Part shown: in pieces, positions 1-7,832 of the stretch
How positions within the stretch are numbered: position 1 is the first letter of the stretch
Layout of the letters: every line of letters starts with the position of its first letter
Source: Chitinophagaceae bacterium
Lineage (GTDB): Bacteria; Bacteroidota; Bacteroidia; Chitinophagales; Chitinophagaceae
DNA length: 13,001 nt
Direction of reading: 5' to 3'
Assembly (NCBI GenBank): GCA_023251335.1
Contig: JAHEZA010000020.1
Span: forward strand, 1-13,001
The notes under the pieces: model-generated
What the model was told of the DNA's origin: nothing
Database searches by the model: none
Seen by the model: only the letters and a program-made list of their open reading frames with translations
Translations under genes and position numbers: made by a program

Positions 1-15
1 GAAAACTCAAAAATC

Positions 16-366
16 TTATCCAACTTTCGCCTTCTCAATCGCCATTATTTCATCCATTGCCAATGCAGAATGAGAATATGCTGCGCCGGCTTTCATTTCG
101 GCGGCAACCCATACGGCTTCTATGATTTCTTCTGTGGTGGCACCTTTTCTCATTGCCTGCTCGGTGTGGCTGTGGATACAATAAGGGCATTGGGTGACAT
201 GTGCTACTGCCACGGCGATTAATTGTTTTGTCTTTTCATCCAGCGCTCCGGCTTTAAAAACCGTTCTGCTGAAATTGCGCCAGGCATCGATTATTTCAGG
301 AGCCGCCTTGGCTCTTGCCTCTGCATTTTCCCGGGTTGGTATTGAATACAAATGTTCACTTTTCAT
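16..366 (-). CDS. AhpD-like carboxymuconolactone decarboxylase family protein
   Basis: A 116-residue protein of the AhpD/CMD fold, a small all-helical family acting in peroxide defence or as thiol-dependent oxidoreductases. The family signature CPYCIHSH is at residues 60-67, with the redox pair Cys60/Cys63 and His67 in the C-x2-C-x3-H arrangement of AhpD. It is preceded by the helix KTKQLIAVAVAH and followed by the conserved EEIIEAVWVAAEMKAGAAYSHS segment (79-100). At the position twelve residues before the first Cys, where AhpD has its proton-relay Glu, this protein has Gln48. The ATG at 366 gives a full-length single-domain protein, and no signal peptide is visible. It reads in the same direction as acnA but 315 bp away, so a separate transcript is likely. 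The fold assignment is firm; the substrate is unknown, and a true decarboxylase role is unlikely given the CxxC motif. Confidence 0.9.
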   Translation of the reverse strand: MKSEHLYSIPTRENAEARAKAAPEIIDAWRNFSRTVFKAGALDEKTKQLIAVAVAHVTQCPYCIHSHTEQAMRKGATTEEIIEAVWVAAEMKAGAAYSHSALAMDEIMAIEKAKVG

Positions 367-681
367 GATAATTTTTTTTATTGTTAAGAATAATCTTTTT
401 GCTAACGATTACACAGATTTCCACGGATTCTTTTTCGGAAGTCGTACAGTAAACAAAGGAATATGCGGAATTCCCATTCGCAAAACTTCGGTGTGTTGCA
501 GGGAGGTATTTTTTAGAAGGTCCTTCCGGGGCGAATCGAAGAGAGAATTGCAGTAAACTAACAAATAATCGTAATTCCTTTTTTCTTGCAACAATTATCG
601 AATCATCAATTTCCAGTTAACAATTCAACTATCTAACCATACAGCCATTTTTAATAAGTCTTACGGAGACTGTCAAACTTA
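367..681. other. 315-bp gene-free spacer between ahpD-like gene and acnA
   Basis: No convincing gene lies here. The spacer contains the word GATTACACAGATTTCCACGG (407-426), which resembles dispersed intergenic repeats I remember from Bacteroidota genomes. It also contains a perfect 11-bp dyad GAAGGTCCTTC (516-526), the word TCAATTTCCAGTT (606-618) that recurs inside dnaX, and a short inverted repeat after the acnA stop (657-671). A 61-codon open frame at 409-594 on the - strand has low-complexity boundaries and no recognisable domain, and I do not call it a gene. The promoter of the AhpD-like gene should lie at the left end, but I see no clean TAnnTTTG box there. Confidence 0.6.
657..671 (-). 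terminator. Weak candidate terminator hairpin after acnA
   Basis: An inverted repeat AGTCT / AGACT with a 5-nt loop lies 10 bp past the acnA stop codon. Read on the - strand it is followed by TATTAAAAATGG, which is AT-rich but not a proper U tract. The stem is only 5 bp, so this is a weak candidate that chance could explain. Confidence 0.2.
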
Positions 682-3453
682 TTATTTATGCAAAAACTGC
701 CTCAACACATATTGCAGTATTCCTCCATTCCTGTAATATTCAATCTCAATTTGAGAATCCATTCTCGCAACGGCATTGAATTTTATTTCGGTACCATCTT
801 CTTTTTTTGCTGTTACCTGCATTTCCTGCAAGGGTTTTATTTTTCCTGTCAAACCGGTTATCGTAAATGTTTCTTTACCGGTAAGCCCAAGGCTTTGAGC
901 GGTTTCATCTTTTTTATATTGCAAAGGCAACACACCCATTCCCACTAAATTACTTCTGTGTATGCGTTCATAACTTTCAGCTATTACTGCTTGTATGCCC
1001 AATAAAAATGCTCCTTTTGCAGCCCAATCCCTTGATGAGCCACTGCCATATTCTTTTCCTGCCAATACTATTAATGGTGTTTTTGTTTCTTTATATTTTA
1101 TGGATGCATCATACACACTCATTTCTTTATTTTCCGGCAGGTAAGTAGTGTATCCGCCTTCTTTTATAGCCAATTGGTTTTTAATACGCACATTAGCAAA
1201 AGTACCGCGCACCATCACTTCATCATTTCCACGGCGCGAACCATAAGAATTAAAATTCTCTTTATTTACTCCTCTGCTGATAAGATATTGGCCTGCGGCA
1301 GATTTTTCATTAAACTGTCCGGCGGGTGAAATATGGTCTGTTGTAATGCTGTCGCCTAATACCAATAATGCTCTTGCATTCACAATGTCTTTAGTGTCTT
1401 CTGGATGATCGGGGAGATTATAAAAGAAAGGAACTTCTTTTACATAAGTGGAATCTTTATCCCACGCATACAATTTATCTTCGGGCACTTTCAGATTTCT
1501 CCAGATTTCATTGCCTTCAAAAATCTCACCGTAGTTTTTAGAAAAATCTTTCGGAGAAAGCACTTTGGCCATCACGTCATTTATTTCGTCATCTGTAGGC
1601 CATATATCTTTTAGATAAACAGGTTGAAGATTGGAATCATAACTGATCGGTTCGGTAGTTAAATCTATATCAATGCGGCCTGCAATGGCATACGCTACTA
1701 CCAACATTGGCGACATTAAAAAATTCATTTTTACCTGCGGATGAATCCTTGCTTCAAAATTTCTGTTTCCTGAAAGCACAGAGGCAACTACCAGTTCATG
1801 CTCTTCCACTGCCTTTGCCATATAAGGTGGCAACGGTCCTGAATTACCTATGCAGGAAGTGCAACCATAGCCAACGAGATGAAAATCCAATGATTCCAGG
1901 TCAGTGAGCAGATCTGCTTTTTTAAGATAATCAGTTACTACTTTGGACCCTGGCGCAAGAGAAGTTTTTACCCAGGGTTTTTTATCAAGGCCATGTTCGC
2001 GGGCTTTTCGCGCCACCAAACCTGCGCCTATCATCACAAAAGGATTAGAAGTATTGGTGCAGGAAGTAATCGCTGCTATAGCTACAGAACCGTCTGAAAT
2101 TTCAAATTTTTCATATCCTAATGTTACCCAAACTTTTTTGGTACCGTTTTCAACTTCTTCAATAACGGTGGTGGGTGTGGCAGACTGTACTGCCGTATCA
2201 ACCGGCTGGCCGCCGCCCTCTGCAAACCAACGCGACATTTGCTTGTCAGAAACGACATACGTGCGGCCATAATTTTTATTCATCAATTCAATAAACCTAC
2301 TTTTAAAATTCTTAAGCAAAATTTTATCTTGCGGCCTTTTAGGTCCTGCCACTGCCGGTTCTATAGAAGAGAGATCGAGTGTAATGGTATCTGTATAAGT
2401 AATCTGTTCTTTACCAGTTCTCCAAAGCATATTTGTTTTACAATAATCTTCCACCAATTTCACCTGCTCTTCTGAACGGTTGCTTTTGCGCATATATTCA
2501 AGCGTCTTATCATCTATTGGGAAATAAGTAATGGTACATCCAAACTCGGGTGACATATTTCCAATGGTGGCCCTGTCAGGCACAGAAAGATTATTAAGCC
2601 CATCACCAAATACTTCCACAAATTTTCCGACTACCCCATATTTTCTCAATGCTTCTGCAATGTTTAAAACAAGGTCGGTAGCGGTGGACCCTAAAGGAAG
2701 TTTACCTTTTAATTCCAAACCAATTACCTCCGGCATTATAAAATACAAGGGCTGGCCAAGTATTGCTGCTTCTGCTTCTATCCCTCCGACGCCCCATGCA
2801 ACAACGCCTATACCATTTACCATCGGCGTATGGCTATCTGTACCAACAAGCGTATCCGGAAAGACCTCTCCGTTTCTTTCTATTACTCCTTTTGATAAAT
2901 ATTCCAAATTTACCTGGTGGCAGATTCCCATACCCGGAGGTACCACGCTAAAATTATTGAAAGAGTTTTGCGCCCATTTCAAAAAAGAATACCGCTCACG
3001 GTTACGCTTGTATTCTTCATCCATGTTTTTTTGATAAGAGTATTCAGTTCCAAAATAATCCACTTGTACTGAGTGGTCTATCACCAGATCAACAGGAATT
3101 AAAGGATTGATTTCTTCGGGATTTTTTCCTTTGCGTGCTGCCTCCGCACGAAGCGATGCAATATCCACTACGGCGGGTACTCCGGTAAAATCCTGCATTA
3201 AAACACGCGCGGGCTTAAAAGGAATGTCTTTATCTGATCCCTGTGGTTGCCAGTTCAGCAACGTCTCTACATTTTCTTTCGTTACTGAAAAATCATCAAA
3301 ACTGCGTAAAGCATTTTCTAACAGTATGCGAATAGAAAACGGCAATTTACTAATGTGGTGGCCCTGTTTTTCCAACTCAGGAAGACTGTAATAAGTATAG
3401 TTTCCGTTCTTGGTGGTTAGGATTTTTTTTATCTGATAAATGTCTTGTGCCAT
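682..3453 (-). CDS. acnA: Aconitate hydratase, AcnA/IRP type
   Basis: Cytosolic TCA-cycle enzyme that isomerises citrate to isocitrate through cis-aconitate using a [4Fe-4S] cluster. At 923 residues it is slightly longer than E. coli AcnA (891) and belongs to the AcnA/IRP1 branch rather than the AcnB branch. Cluster cysteines are visible at Cys465 (in SCTNTSNP) and at Cys531 and Cys534 (in GYGCTSCIGNSGPL). Substrate and active-site blocks include GTDSHTPMVNGIG (204-216), GDSITTDHISPAG (700-712) and GSGSSRDWAAKG (803-814), the last carrying the conserved S-R-D of the swivelling C-terminal domain. The ATG at 3453 begins MAQDIYQIKK and suits the family N-terminus. The gene starts 94 bp after the stop of the flavin oxidoreductase, so read-through is possible. 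The exposed cluster makes AcnA oxidant-sensitive, which fits loosely with nearby redox and stress genes. All key residues are present. Confidence 0.98.
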   Translation of the reverse strand: MAQDIYQIKKILTTKNGNYTYYSLPELEKQGHHISKLPFSIRILLENALRSFDDFSVTKENVETLLNWQPQGSDKDIPFKPARVLMQDFTGVPAVVDIASLRAEAARKGKNPEEINPLIPVDLVIDHSVQVDYFGTEYSYQKNMDEEYKRNRERYSFLKWAQNSFNNFSVVPPGMGICHQVNLEYLSKGVIERNGEVFPDTLVGTDSHTPMVNGIGVVAWGVGGIEAEAAILGQPLYFIMPEVIGLELKGKLPLGSTATDLVLNIAEALRKYGVVGKFVEVFGDGLNNLSVPDRATIGNMSPEFGCTITYFPIDDKTLEYMRKSNRSEEQVKLVEDYCKTNMLWRTGKEQITYTDTITLDLSSIEPAVAGPKRPQDKILLKNFKSRFIELMNKNYGRTYVVSDKQMSRWFAEGGGQPVDTAVQSATPTTVIEEVENGTKKVWVTLGYEKFEISDGSVAIAAITSCTNTSNPFVMIGAGLVARKAREHGLDKKPWVKTSLAPGSKVVTDYLKKADLLTDLESLDFHLVGYGCTSCIGNSGPLPPYMAKAVEEHELVVASVLSGNRNFEARIHPQVKMNFLMSPMLVVAYAIAGRIDIDLTTEPISYDSNLQPVYLKDIWPTDDEINDVMAKVLSPKDFSKNYGEIFEGNEIWRNLKVPEDKLYAWDKDSTYVKEVPFFYNLPDHPEDTKDIVNARALLVLGDSITTDHISPAGQFNEKSAAGQYLISRGVNKENFNSYGSRRGNDEVMVRGTFANVRIKNQLAIKEGGYTTYLPENKEMSVYDASIKYKETKTPLIVLAGKEYGSGSSRDWAAKGAFLLGIQAVIAESYERIHRSNLVGMGVLPLQYKKDETAQSLGLTGKETFTITGLTGKIKPLQEMQVTAKKEDGTEIKFNAVARMDSQIEIEYYRNGGILQYVLRQFLHK

Positions 3454-3547
3454 AATAAAAATTTTAAGTAGCCCATAATATAATCATTTTTTGTCTAACC
3501 AAATCTTCCTCCAACAGTAAACCAATCTTTTTTGAAGTTTTTTATTT

Positions 3548-4231
3548 TCAAAATTCTTCAATAACAATTTTATCTTCTTTCACTCCAAGTTTCAAAAGAT
3601 CTTTTTTAATGTCTTCTATCATCGCATCTGGTCCGCAGATATAAAAGTACTGATCTAAATTTTTTATTTTTTCTTTAAGATAATCTTCATCTAATTTTCT
3701 ATGTTCATATTTTGGATTATCCTCTTCGGTAAGTGTATTAATAAAATTATCACCCAGCATTTTGGTAAATTCATCTTTAAGAATAATATCCTGTGATGTT
3801 CTGTTGGAGAAGATCAGTTTATTATTTCCGATTTTATTGTCTTTATATAGTTGACGAAAAATGGCAATGAATGGCGTAACGCCAGCTCCGCCAGCTATAA
3901 ATGTACCTTCACCTTTATAGTGAATGGCGCCCCAAATGTCGTGAAGTATTAGTTCGTCTCCCTCTTTCAATTTTCCTAACTGATTGGTAACGCCATCATG
4001 GTCGCTGTAAATTTTAATAGTAAATTCCAGTTGCGGCCAATCATTTAAGGCTGTAAAGGTAAATGGTCTTCTTTCTTCTTTCCATTTGGGCGAATTTATT
4101 ACAATATCGGTAGCCTGGCCTGGCTTAAAAACATATTGCGGAGGTTTACTGAGCCTGAATCGTTTTACATTATGCGTTACAAATTCTGTTGCCAAAATTT
4201 TAACAACGTGTTCTTCGTCGGGATAATCCAT
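3548..4231 (-). CDS. FAD/NAD(P)H oxidoreductase, ferredoxin reductase-like
   Basis: A 227-residue stand-alone flavoprotein reductase of the ferredoxin-NADP+ reductase superfamily. The N-terminal beta-barrel FAD domain carries RRPFTFTA (54-61), a version of the RxY(S/T) flavin-binding motif. The NAD(P)-binding domain begins with GGAGVTPFIAIFRQL (114-128), equivalent to the GGxGxxP nucleotide loop. It continues with FSNRTSQDIILKDEF (141-155) and ends with YICGPDAMIEDIKKDL (197-212), where Cys199-Gly-Pro is the nicotinamide-site signature. It has no [2Fe-2S] ferredoxin domain, unlike many phenol- or Hcp-reductase relatives, so it must pass electrons to a separate partner (flavodoxin, ferredoxin or a free flavin) that is not encoded nearby. 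The ATG at 4231 leaves a complete barrel. It lies 104 bp after uspA on the same strand. Family assignment is strong; the electron acceptor is unknown. Confidence 0.88.
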   Translation of the reverse strand: MDYPDEEHVVKILATEFVTHNVKRFRLSKPPQYVFKPGQATDIVINSPKWKEERRPFTFTALNDWPQLEFTIKIYSDHDGVTNQLGKLKEGDELILHDIWGAIHYKGEGTFIAGGAGVTPFIAIFRQLYKDNKIGNNKLIFSNRTSQDIILKDEFTKMLGDNFINTLTEEDNPKYEHRKLDEDYLKEKIKNLDQYFYICGPDAMIEDIKKDLLKLGVKEDKIVIEEF

Positions 4232-4335
4232 AATAATTGATTTTACTTTTTTAGGTCATTTCTTCATCAGGATTAGAGTTTTGTGTAAATAAAAAAGTTA
4301 CAAAATATTTTTAATCCGATTCAATGTCCCATATA

Positions 4336-4809
4336 CTAACTTTCATTTTCTTTAGATGGGATAATAAACAAAGGAATTTTACTATGACGCATTACTTTTT
4401 CTGCTACACTTCCCATCAATATTTTGTCCAGCCCGCGTCTGCCATGAGTTCCCATCACAATAACATCCGCTTTTGAATCATCTGCCGCCTCCAGGATAGC
4501 ATCTCCGCTATCCCCTTCCTTTATCAACGTTTGGATAGAATTATCTCCCAACTGGCTCTTTATTTTCTCCAGGTAATCTTTTGCTGCATTTTGCAATTCT
4601 AAAACTGTATTGGTTTGTATTGCGCCCAGATTACTAAAGCTGTCGAAACCCAACACCGGAGAATAATCCAGTGAAGAATAATAAGTGTAATCGGCCACTA
4701 CGTGCAATAAGATGACTTCAGCATTCATAGATTTTGCAAGCTCGAAGCCGGAATCCGCTATAATTTTTGCAGTAGGGTTATAGTCAATTGCGATCAGTAT
4801 TTTTTTCAT
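4336..4809 (-). CDS. Universal stress protein, UspA family
   Basis: A single-domain Usp protein of 157 residues, the usual size for one alpha/beta nucleotide-binding domain. The N-terminus MKKILIAIDYNPTAK contains the typical first strand with the acidic Asp9. The ATP-binding signature G-x2-G-x9-G-S is complete: GTHG at 120-123, then Gly133-Ser134 before VAEKVMRHSKIPLFIIP. This places it in the ATP-binding (MJ0577/UspFG-like) subgroup rather than the non-binding UspA subgroup. A Tyr/Ser-rich insert (40-60) lies between strand 2 and the next helix. The protein is cytosolic, with no signal peptide or membrane segment. It starts 62 bp after the transketolase stop on the same strand and has no clear promoter of its own, so co-transcription with tkt is plausible. 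Such proteins act in survival of starvation or stress; the specific partner cannot be read from the sequence. Confidence 0.93.
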   Translation of the reverse strand: MKKILIAIDYNPTAKIIADSGFELAKSMNAEVILLHVVADYTYYSSLDYSPVLGFDSFSNLGAIQTNTVLELQNAAKDYLEKIKSQLGDNSIQTLIKEGDSGDAILEAADDSKADVIVMGTHGRRGLDKILMGSVAEKVMRHSKIPLFIIPSKENES

Positions 4810-4871
4810 GTTTTATTTGTTTGCTTTAAAAATAAAAATCATTTCGTATTGTGGCCTGTTTACTTTGAATG

Positions 4872-6869
4872 CTATTTCAACAAATTTTTTGCTTTTGCCA
4901 CCACATTTTCCACACTAAAACCATATTCTTTCATGACTTCTTCACCGGGAGCAGATTCTCCAAATTTATTGATGCCGATTACATCGCCATCATCGGTTAC
5001 ATACTTGCACCAGCCAATTGGTGAACCCGCTTCTACTGCCAAACGCCTACGAACTTTTTTTGGAAACACTGTTTCTTTATAGTCCTTGTTTTGTGAGTCA
5101 AATAATTCCCAGCTAGGGAAGCTTACAACACGCGCTTTAATGGATTCGCCTTTCAATTTTTCCTGTGCTTCCAATAAAAGTTGTACTTCGCTTCCGCTGC
5201 CCATTAAAATTATCTGGGGTTCTCCTTCACAATCGGATAAGATGTAAGCTCCTTTTTCGACATTCGTTGCCTTTGCATATTTATCCTGGTCAATCGTGGG
5301 TACATTTTGCCTCGTAAGAATGATGGCTACCGGGCCTCCCGAATGTTCCAGGGCAACACGCCATGCCTGTGCGGTTTCATTGGCATCTGCGGGGCGAATA
5401 ACCGTTACATCCGGAACAGAACGCAAGCCAATCAACTGTTCTACGGGCTGATGCGTGGTTCCATCTTCTCCTAAACCAATACTATCGTGAGTATAAATAA
5501 ATATAGGGCGAATTTTCATAATAGCGGCAAGCCTTACCGGCGGCCGCATGTAATCTGAAAATATTAGAAATGTAGCGCCGTAAGAAATAATGCCTTTCGT
5601 AAGCGCCATCCCGTTCAAAACCGCACCCATTGCATGCTCCCGAATACCGAAGTGAAAATTTCGGCCGCCGTGATTGAGATCCGAGAATGACTGAAAATCA
5701 TCCAGGTTGGTGTCAGTAGAAGGTGAAAGGTCAGCCGAACCACCAATCAGCAATGGCAATTTGGACGCAATCGCATTCAATGTTTTTCCTGATGCTTTTC
5801 TTGTGGCCAATCCTTTTGCATCCGCCTTAAATACCGGCAAATCATCCTTCCATCCTTCAGGTAACTTTCCACTACTCAACAATTCATATTCAGCTGCTTC
5901 TGTAGCATATTTCTCTTTATATTTTGCAAAAACATTTTTCCAGTCTTCCTCTTTTTTGATACCGGCTTTGCCCTTCGTACGATAATAGTCCAATACCTCA
6001 TCAGAAACGACAAAACTTTTATCAGGATCAAAACCAAAATTTTCTTTTACCAAACGAACTTCATCTTTGCCAAGTGGTGAGCCATGTGCGCCCGCTGTAT
6101 CGACTTTATTTGGACTCCCAAAACCAATATGCGTGCGTACTTTTATCAACGAAGGACGTTTGGTTTCGTTTTTGGCGTTTTGTATTGCAGTAAAAATGGC
6201 GTCTGTATCATTACCATCCGCTACTGATTGAACGTGCCATCCATAAGCCTGGAAACGTTCTGTTACATCTTCATCAAATGTGATAGAGGTATCGCCTTCG
6301 ATGGTAATTTTATTATCATCATATAAGTAAATAAGATTGCCCAACTTAAGATGGCCGGCCATTGATGCAGCTTCCGCACTCACACCTTCCATAAGATCTC
6401 CATCACTGCAAATAGTATAAATTTTATAATCAAATATATCAAACCCAGGCTTGTTGTATCTTGAGGCAAGAAATTGCTGCGCGATACCCATTCCCACTCC
6501 GTTGGCAAAACCCTGGCCGAGCGGGCCAGTAGTAACTTCGATGCCTGCCAACAAGCCATACTCAGGATGGCCTGCTGTTTTGCTATGCAATTGCCTGAAA
6601 TTTTTTAAATCATCCATACTTACATCATAACCGGTGAGGTACAAAAAACTGTATTGCAACATACACGCATGTCCGGCAGATAATACAAAACGATCACGAT
6701 TGGGCCATTCCGGATCCTGGGGATTATAATTCATCACTTTTGTCCAGAGTACATCTCCAATCGGAGCAAGCGCCATCGGTGTTCCCGGATGGCCTGAATT
6801 GGCGTTTTGCACTGCATCAGCAGATAGTACACGAACCGTATTAATTCCTAATTCTTCAATTGACTTCAT
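4872..6869 (-). CDS. tkt: Transketolase
   Basis: Thiamine-diphosphate enzyme of the non-oxidative pentose phosphate pathway that moves two-carbon units from ketose to aldose phosphates. The 665 residues are colinear with E. coli TktA (663), and the catalytic set falls at nearly the same numbers: His26 (SGHPGTP), His67, His101, the ThDP/metal motif GDGDLMEG (155-162) with Asn186, His262, Arg357, Ser384, Glu411 (FGIREHAMG) that activates the thiazolium, His461 and Asp462 (HDSIGLGEDG), His473 and Arg520. The ThDP, pyrimidine and C-terminal domains are all complete. The ATG at 6869 gives the standard N-terminus. A perfect TAnnTTTG-type box lies about 75 bp upstream. It is divergent from the DUF2945 gene and is followed closely by uspA. 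No anomalies. Confidence 0.98.
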   Translation of the reverse strand: MKSIEELGINTVRVLSADAVQNANSGHPGTPMALAPIGDVLWTKVMNYNPQDPEWPNRDRFVLSAGHACMLQYSFLYLTGYDVSMDDLKNFRQLHSKTAGHPEYGLLAGIEVTTGPLGQGFANGVGMGIAQQFLASRYNKPGFDIFDYKIYTICSDGDLMEGVSAEAASMAGHLKLGNLIYLYDDNKITIEGDTSITFDEDVTERFQAYGWHVQSVADGNDTDAIFTAIQNAKNETKRPSLIKVRTHIGFGSPNKVDTAGAHGSPLGKDEVRLVKENFGFDPDKSFVVSDEVLDYYRTKGKAGIKKEEDWKNVFAKYKEKYATEAAEYELLSSGKLPEGWKDDLPVFKADAKGLATRKASGKTLNAIASKLPLLIGGSADLSPSTDTNLDDFQSFSDLNHGGRNFHFGIREHAMGAVLNGMALTKGIISYGATFLIFSDYMRPPVRLAAIMKIRPIFIYTHDSIGLGEDGTTHQPVEQLIGLRSVPDVTVIRPADANETAQAWRVALEHSGGPVAIILTRQNVPTIDQDKYAKATNVEKGAYILSDCEGEPQIILMGSGSEVQLLLEAQEKLKGESIKARVVSFPSWELFDSQNKDYKETVFPKKVRRRLAVEAGSPIGWCKYVTDDGDVIGINKFGESAPGEEVMKEYGFSVENVVAKAKNLLK

Positions 6870-6941
6870 TTGTTTTTTTGTTTAAGATTTGATTAATTTT
6901 ATAACCTCAAAGTGTATGCCGCGTAAAAAACGGAGTATCAA

Positions 6942-6949
6942 CAAAAGTA
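6942..6949 (-). promoter_or_regulatory. Candidate -7 box of the tkt promoter
   Basis: On the - strand this reads TACTTTTG, a perfect match to the Bacteroidota -7 consensus TAnnTTTG, about 73 bp before the tkt ATG. The matching -33 TTTG is poor: at the right spacing there is only a T-rich stretch ending TTTTTC. The predicted leader is about 65 nt. The basis is consensus matching only. Confidence 0.4.
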
Positions 6950-7023
6950 ACGATAAAGAAAGTTTTAAAGAAAAATTTCAAACGTGTACCGCCTGGTGAG
7001 TTTTCTATTTTAGAAAAAAATAG

Positions 7024-7054
7024 TTTTCAGTATTTTTTATCGGAGCAATTTTTG
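7024..7054 (+). promoter_or_regulatory. Candidate promoter of the DUF2945-cupin unit
   Basis: On the + strand AATTTTTG (7047-7054) matches TAnnTTTG at all but the first base. TTTTC (7024-7028) sits 18 bp upstream at the -33 position. The start would be about 17 bp before the ATG at 7079. The region is A/T-rich, so chance matches are easy to obtain. Confidence 0.3.
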
Positions 7055-7078
7055 TAGTTATACTATAAAAAATACCAT

Positions 7079-7294
7079 ATGCCACATAAATTTAAAACGG
7101 GTGATCATGTAAAATGGAATTCCGAAGCAGGGGTTGTTTTTGGAAAAATCATAAAGGTGCGCACGAAAGATTTTGATTATAAAGGATACACGCATCATGC
7201 CAGCAAAGACGAGCCGCAATACGAAATAAAGAGCGACAAAACGGATCACATAGCCGCTCACAAAGGCAGCGCGCTTACAGTGGTTAAAGAATAA
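7079..7294 (+). CDS. DUF2945 (HVA1-type TUDOR-like) small protein
   Basis: A 71-residue protein matching the DUF2945 family, which Pfam describes as a hypervirulence-associated TUDOR domain after a fungal member. Visible family features are the opening KTGDHVKWNSEAGVVFGKII (6-25), a barrel-like beta strand pair, then DEPQYEIKSDKTDHIAAHKG (43-62) near the C-terminus. In bacteria it is a common small cytosolic protein of unknown function; the family name should not be read as evidence of virulence here. The ATG at 7079 gives the complete domain and nothing useful lies in frame before it. It is divergent from tkt across a 209-bp gap and is followed 37 bp later by a cupin gene on the same strand, so the two probably form a small operon. 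Confidence 0.85.
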   Translation: MPHKFKTGDHVKWNSEAGVVFGKIIKVRTKDFDYKGYTHHASKDEPQYEIKSDKTDHIAAHKGSALTVVKE

Positions 7295-7331
7295 AGGCTA
7301 CGCAATCTTATTAATCACCAATATACAAAGC

Positions 7332-7721
7332 ATGGAAACTAAATACAACGAATCAACCGAATCAAGGCCCGAGGGTGGCCGTTTTATGGATGCTCCATTG
7401 GTAAATATGGATCTCCATGACTTCATTAAACAAATAAAAAGCGAACCTACGTGGGAAAAAAATGACAGGAATGCTATAACTATTTATAAAACTGCGGGAA
7501 TGCGAATCGTCCTCATTGCGCTGCATGAAGATGCAGTGATAGCCAAACATACTGCCAACGGCGTTCTTAGTGTCCAGGTATTGGAGGGAGAAATTGTTTT
7601 TAGTGCTGCAAACCAATCTGTGGTTTTGAAAAAAGGCCAAATGATTGCCGTTCATAAAGACGAACCACACAGCGTAGCTGCTATTAAAGAGTCTGTGTTC
7701 TTGCTAACACTTGCTGCTTAA
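7332..7721 (+). CDS. Cupin-domain protein (degenerate metal site)
   Basis: A 129-residue small single-domain cupin. The double-stranded beta-helix core runs from about residue 57 to 127: MRIVLIALHEDAVIAKH, then VLSVQVLEGEIVF (78-90), then LKKGQMIAVHKDEPHSVAAI (99-118), equivalent to cupin motif 2. Of the usual metal ligands only His73 (motif 1) and His113 (motif 2) are clear; the HxH pair and Glu of motif 1 are not present in classical form, so it may bind metal weakly or act as a ligand sensor. The N-terminal extension with ESRPEGGRFMDAPLVNMDL (10-28) resembles that of Bacteroidota homologues I remember, which supports the ATG at 7332 over the internal Met19. It is the second gene after DUF2945 and convergent with yebC. 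Function unknown. Confidence 0.82.
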   Translation: METKYNESTESRPEGGRFMDAPLVNMDLHDFIKQIKSEPTWEKNDRNAITIYKTAGMRIVLIALHEDAVIAKHTANGVLSVQVLEGEIVFSAANQSVVLKKGQMIAVHKDEPHSVAAIKESVFLLTLAA

Positions 7722-7806
7722 AAGGATTAAGGAGAATAGAACAATAGAGCAACAAATAACCGGATTTTCTATTTGGTATCTGCATCATGATTACTTCCTG
7801 ACTAAC

Positions 7807-7824
7807 AGAAAATTACAATTTTCT
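7807..7824. terminator. Candidate AT-rich terminator between convergent genes
   Basis: A perfect inverted repeat AGAAAATT / AATTTTCT separated by 2 nt lies between the cupin stop (7721) and the yebC stop (7833). It could serve both directions, with AAAAGATTTTATTT following on the + strand. The stem has only two G-C pairs and no clean U tract, so it is weak as an intrinsic terminator, but its placement between convergent genes is right. Confidence 0.3.
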
Positions 7825-7832
7825 AAAAGATT

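Noticed and set aside
194..556. 120-codon + strand frame
   Set aside because: Half of it is antisense to the AhpD-like gene and the rest runs through the spacer; composition does not look like a real protein.
409..594. 61-codon frame on the - strand in the spacer left of acnA
   Set aside because: No domain, no ribosome binding site and no promoter match; it overlaps repeat-like sequence.
2531..3034. 167-codon open frame on the + strand
   Set aside because: Lies entirely opposite acnA, whose reading is confirmed by many conserved motifs; the antisense product has no recognisable domain.
3423..3430. T8 run near the acnA start as a slippage site
   Set aside because: It encodes a short Lys-Lys near the N-terminus; no hairpin is seen beside it and no useful truncated product would result.
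4268..4317. Inverted words GGATTA / TAATCC between uspA and the oxidoreductase
   Set aside because: Only 6 bp and about 40 bp apart in AT-rich DNA; expected by chance.
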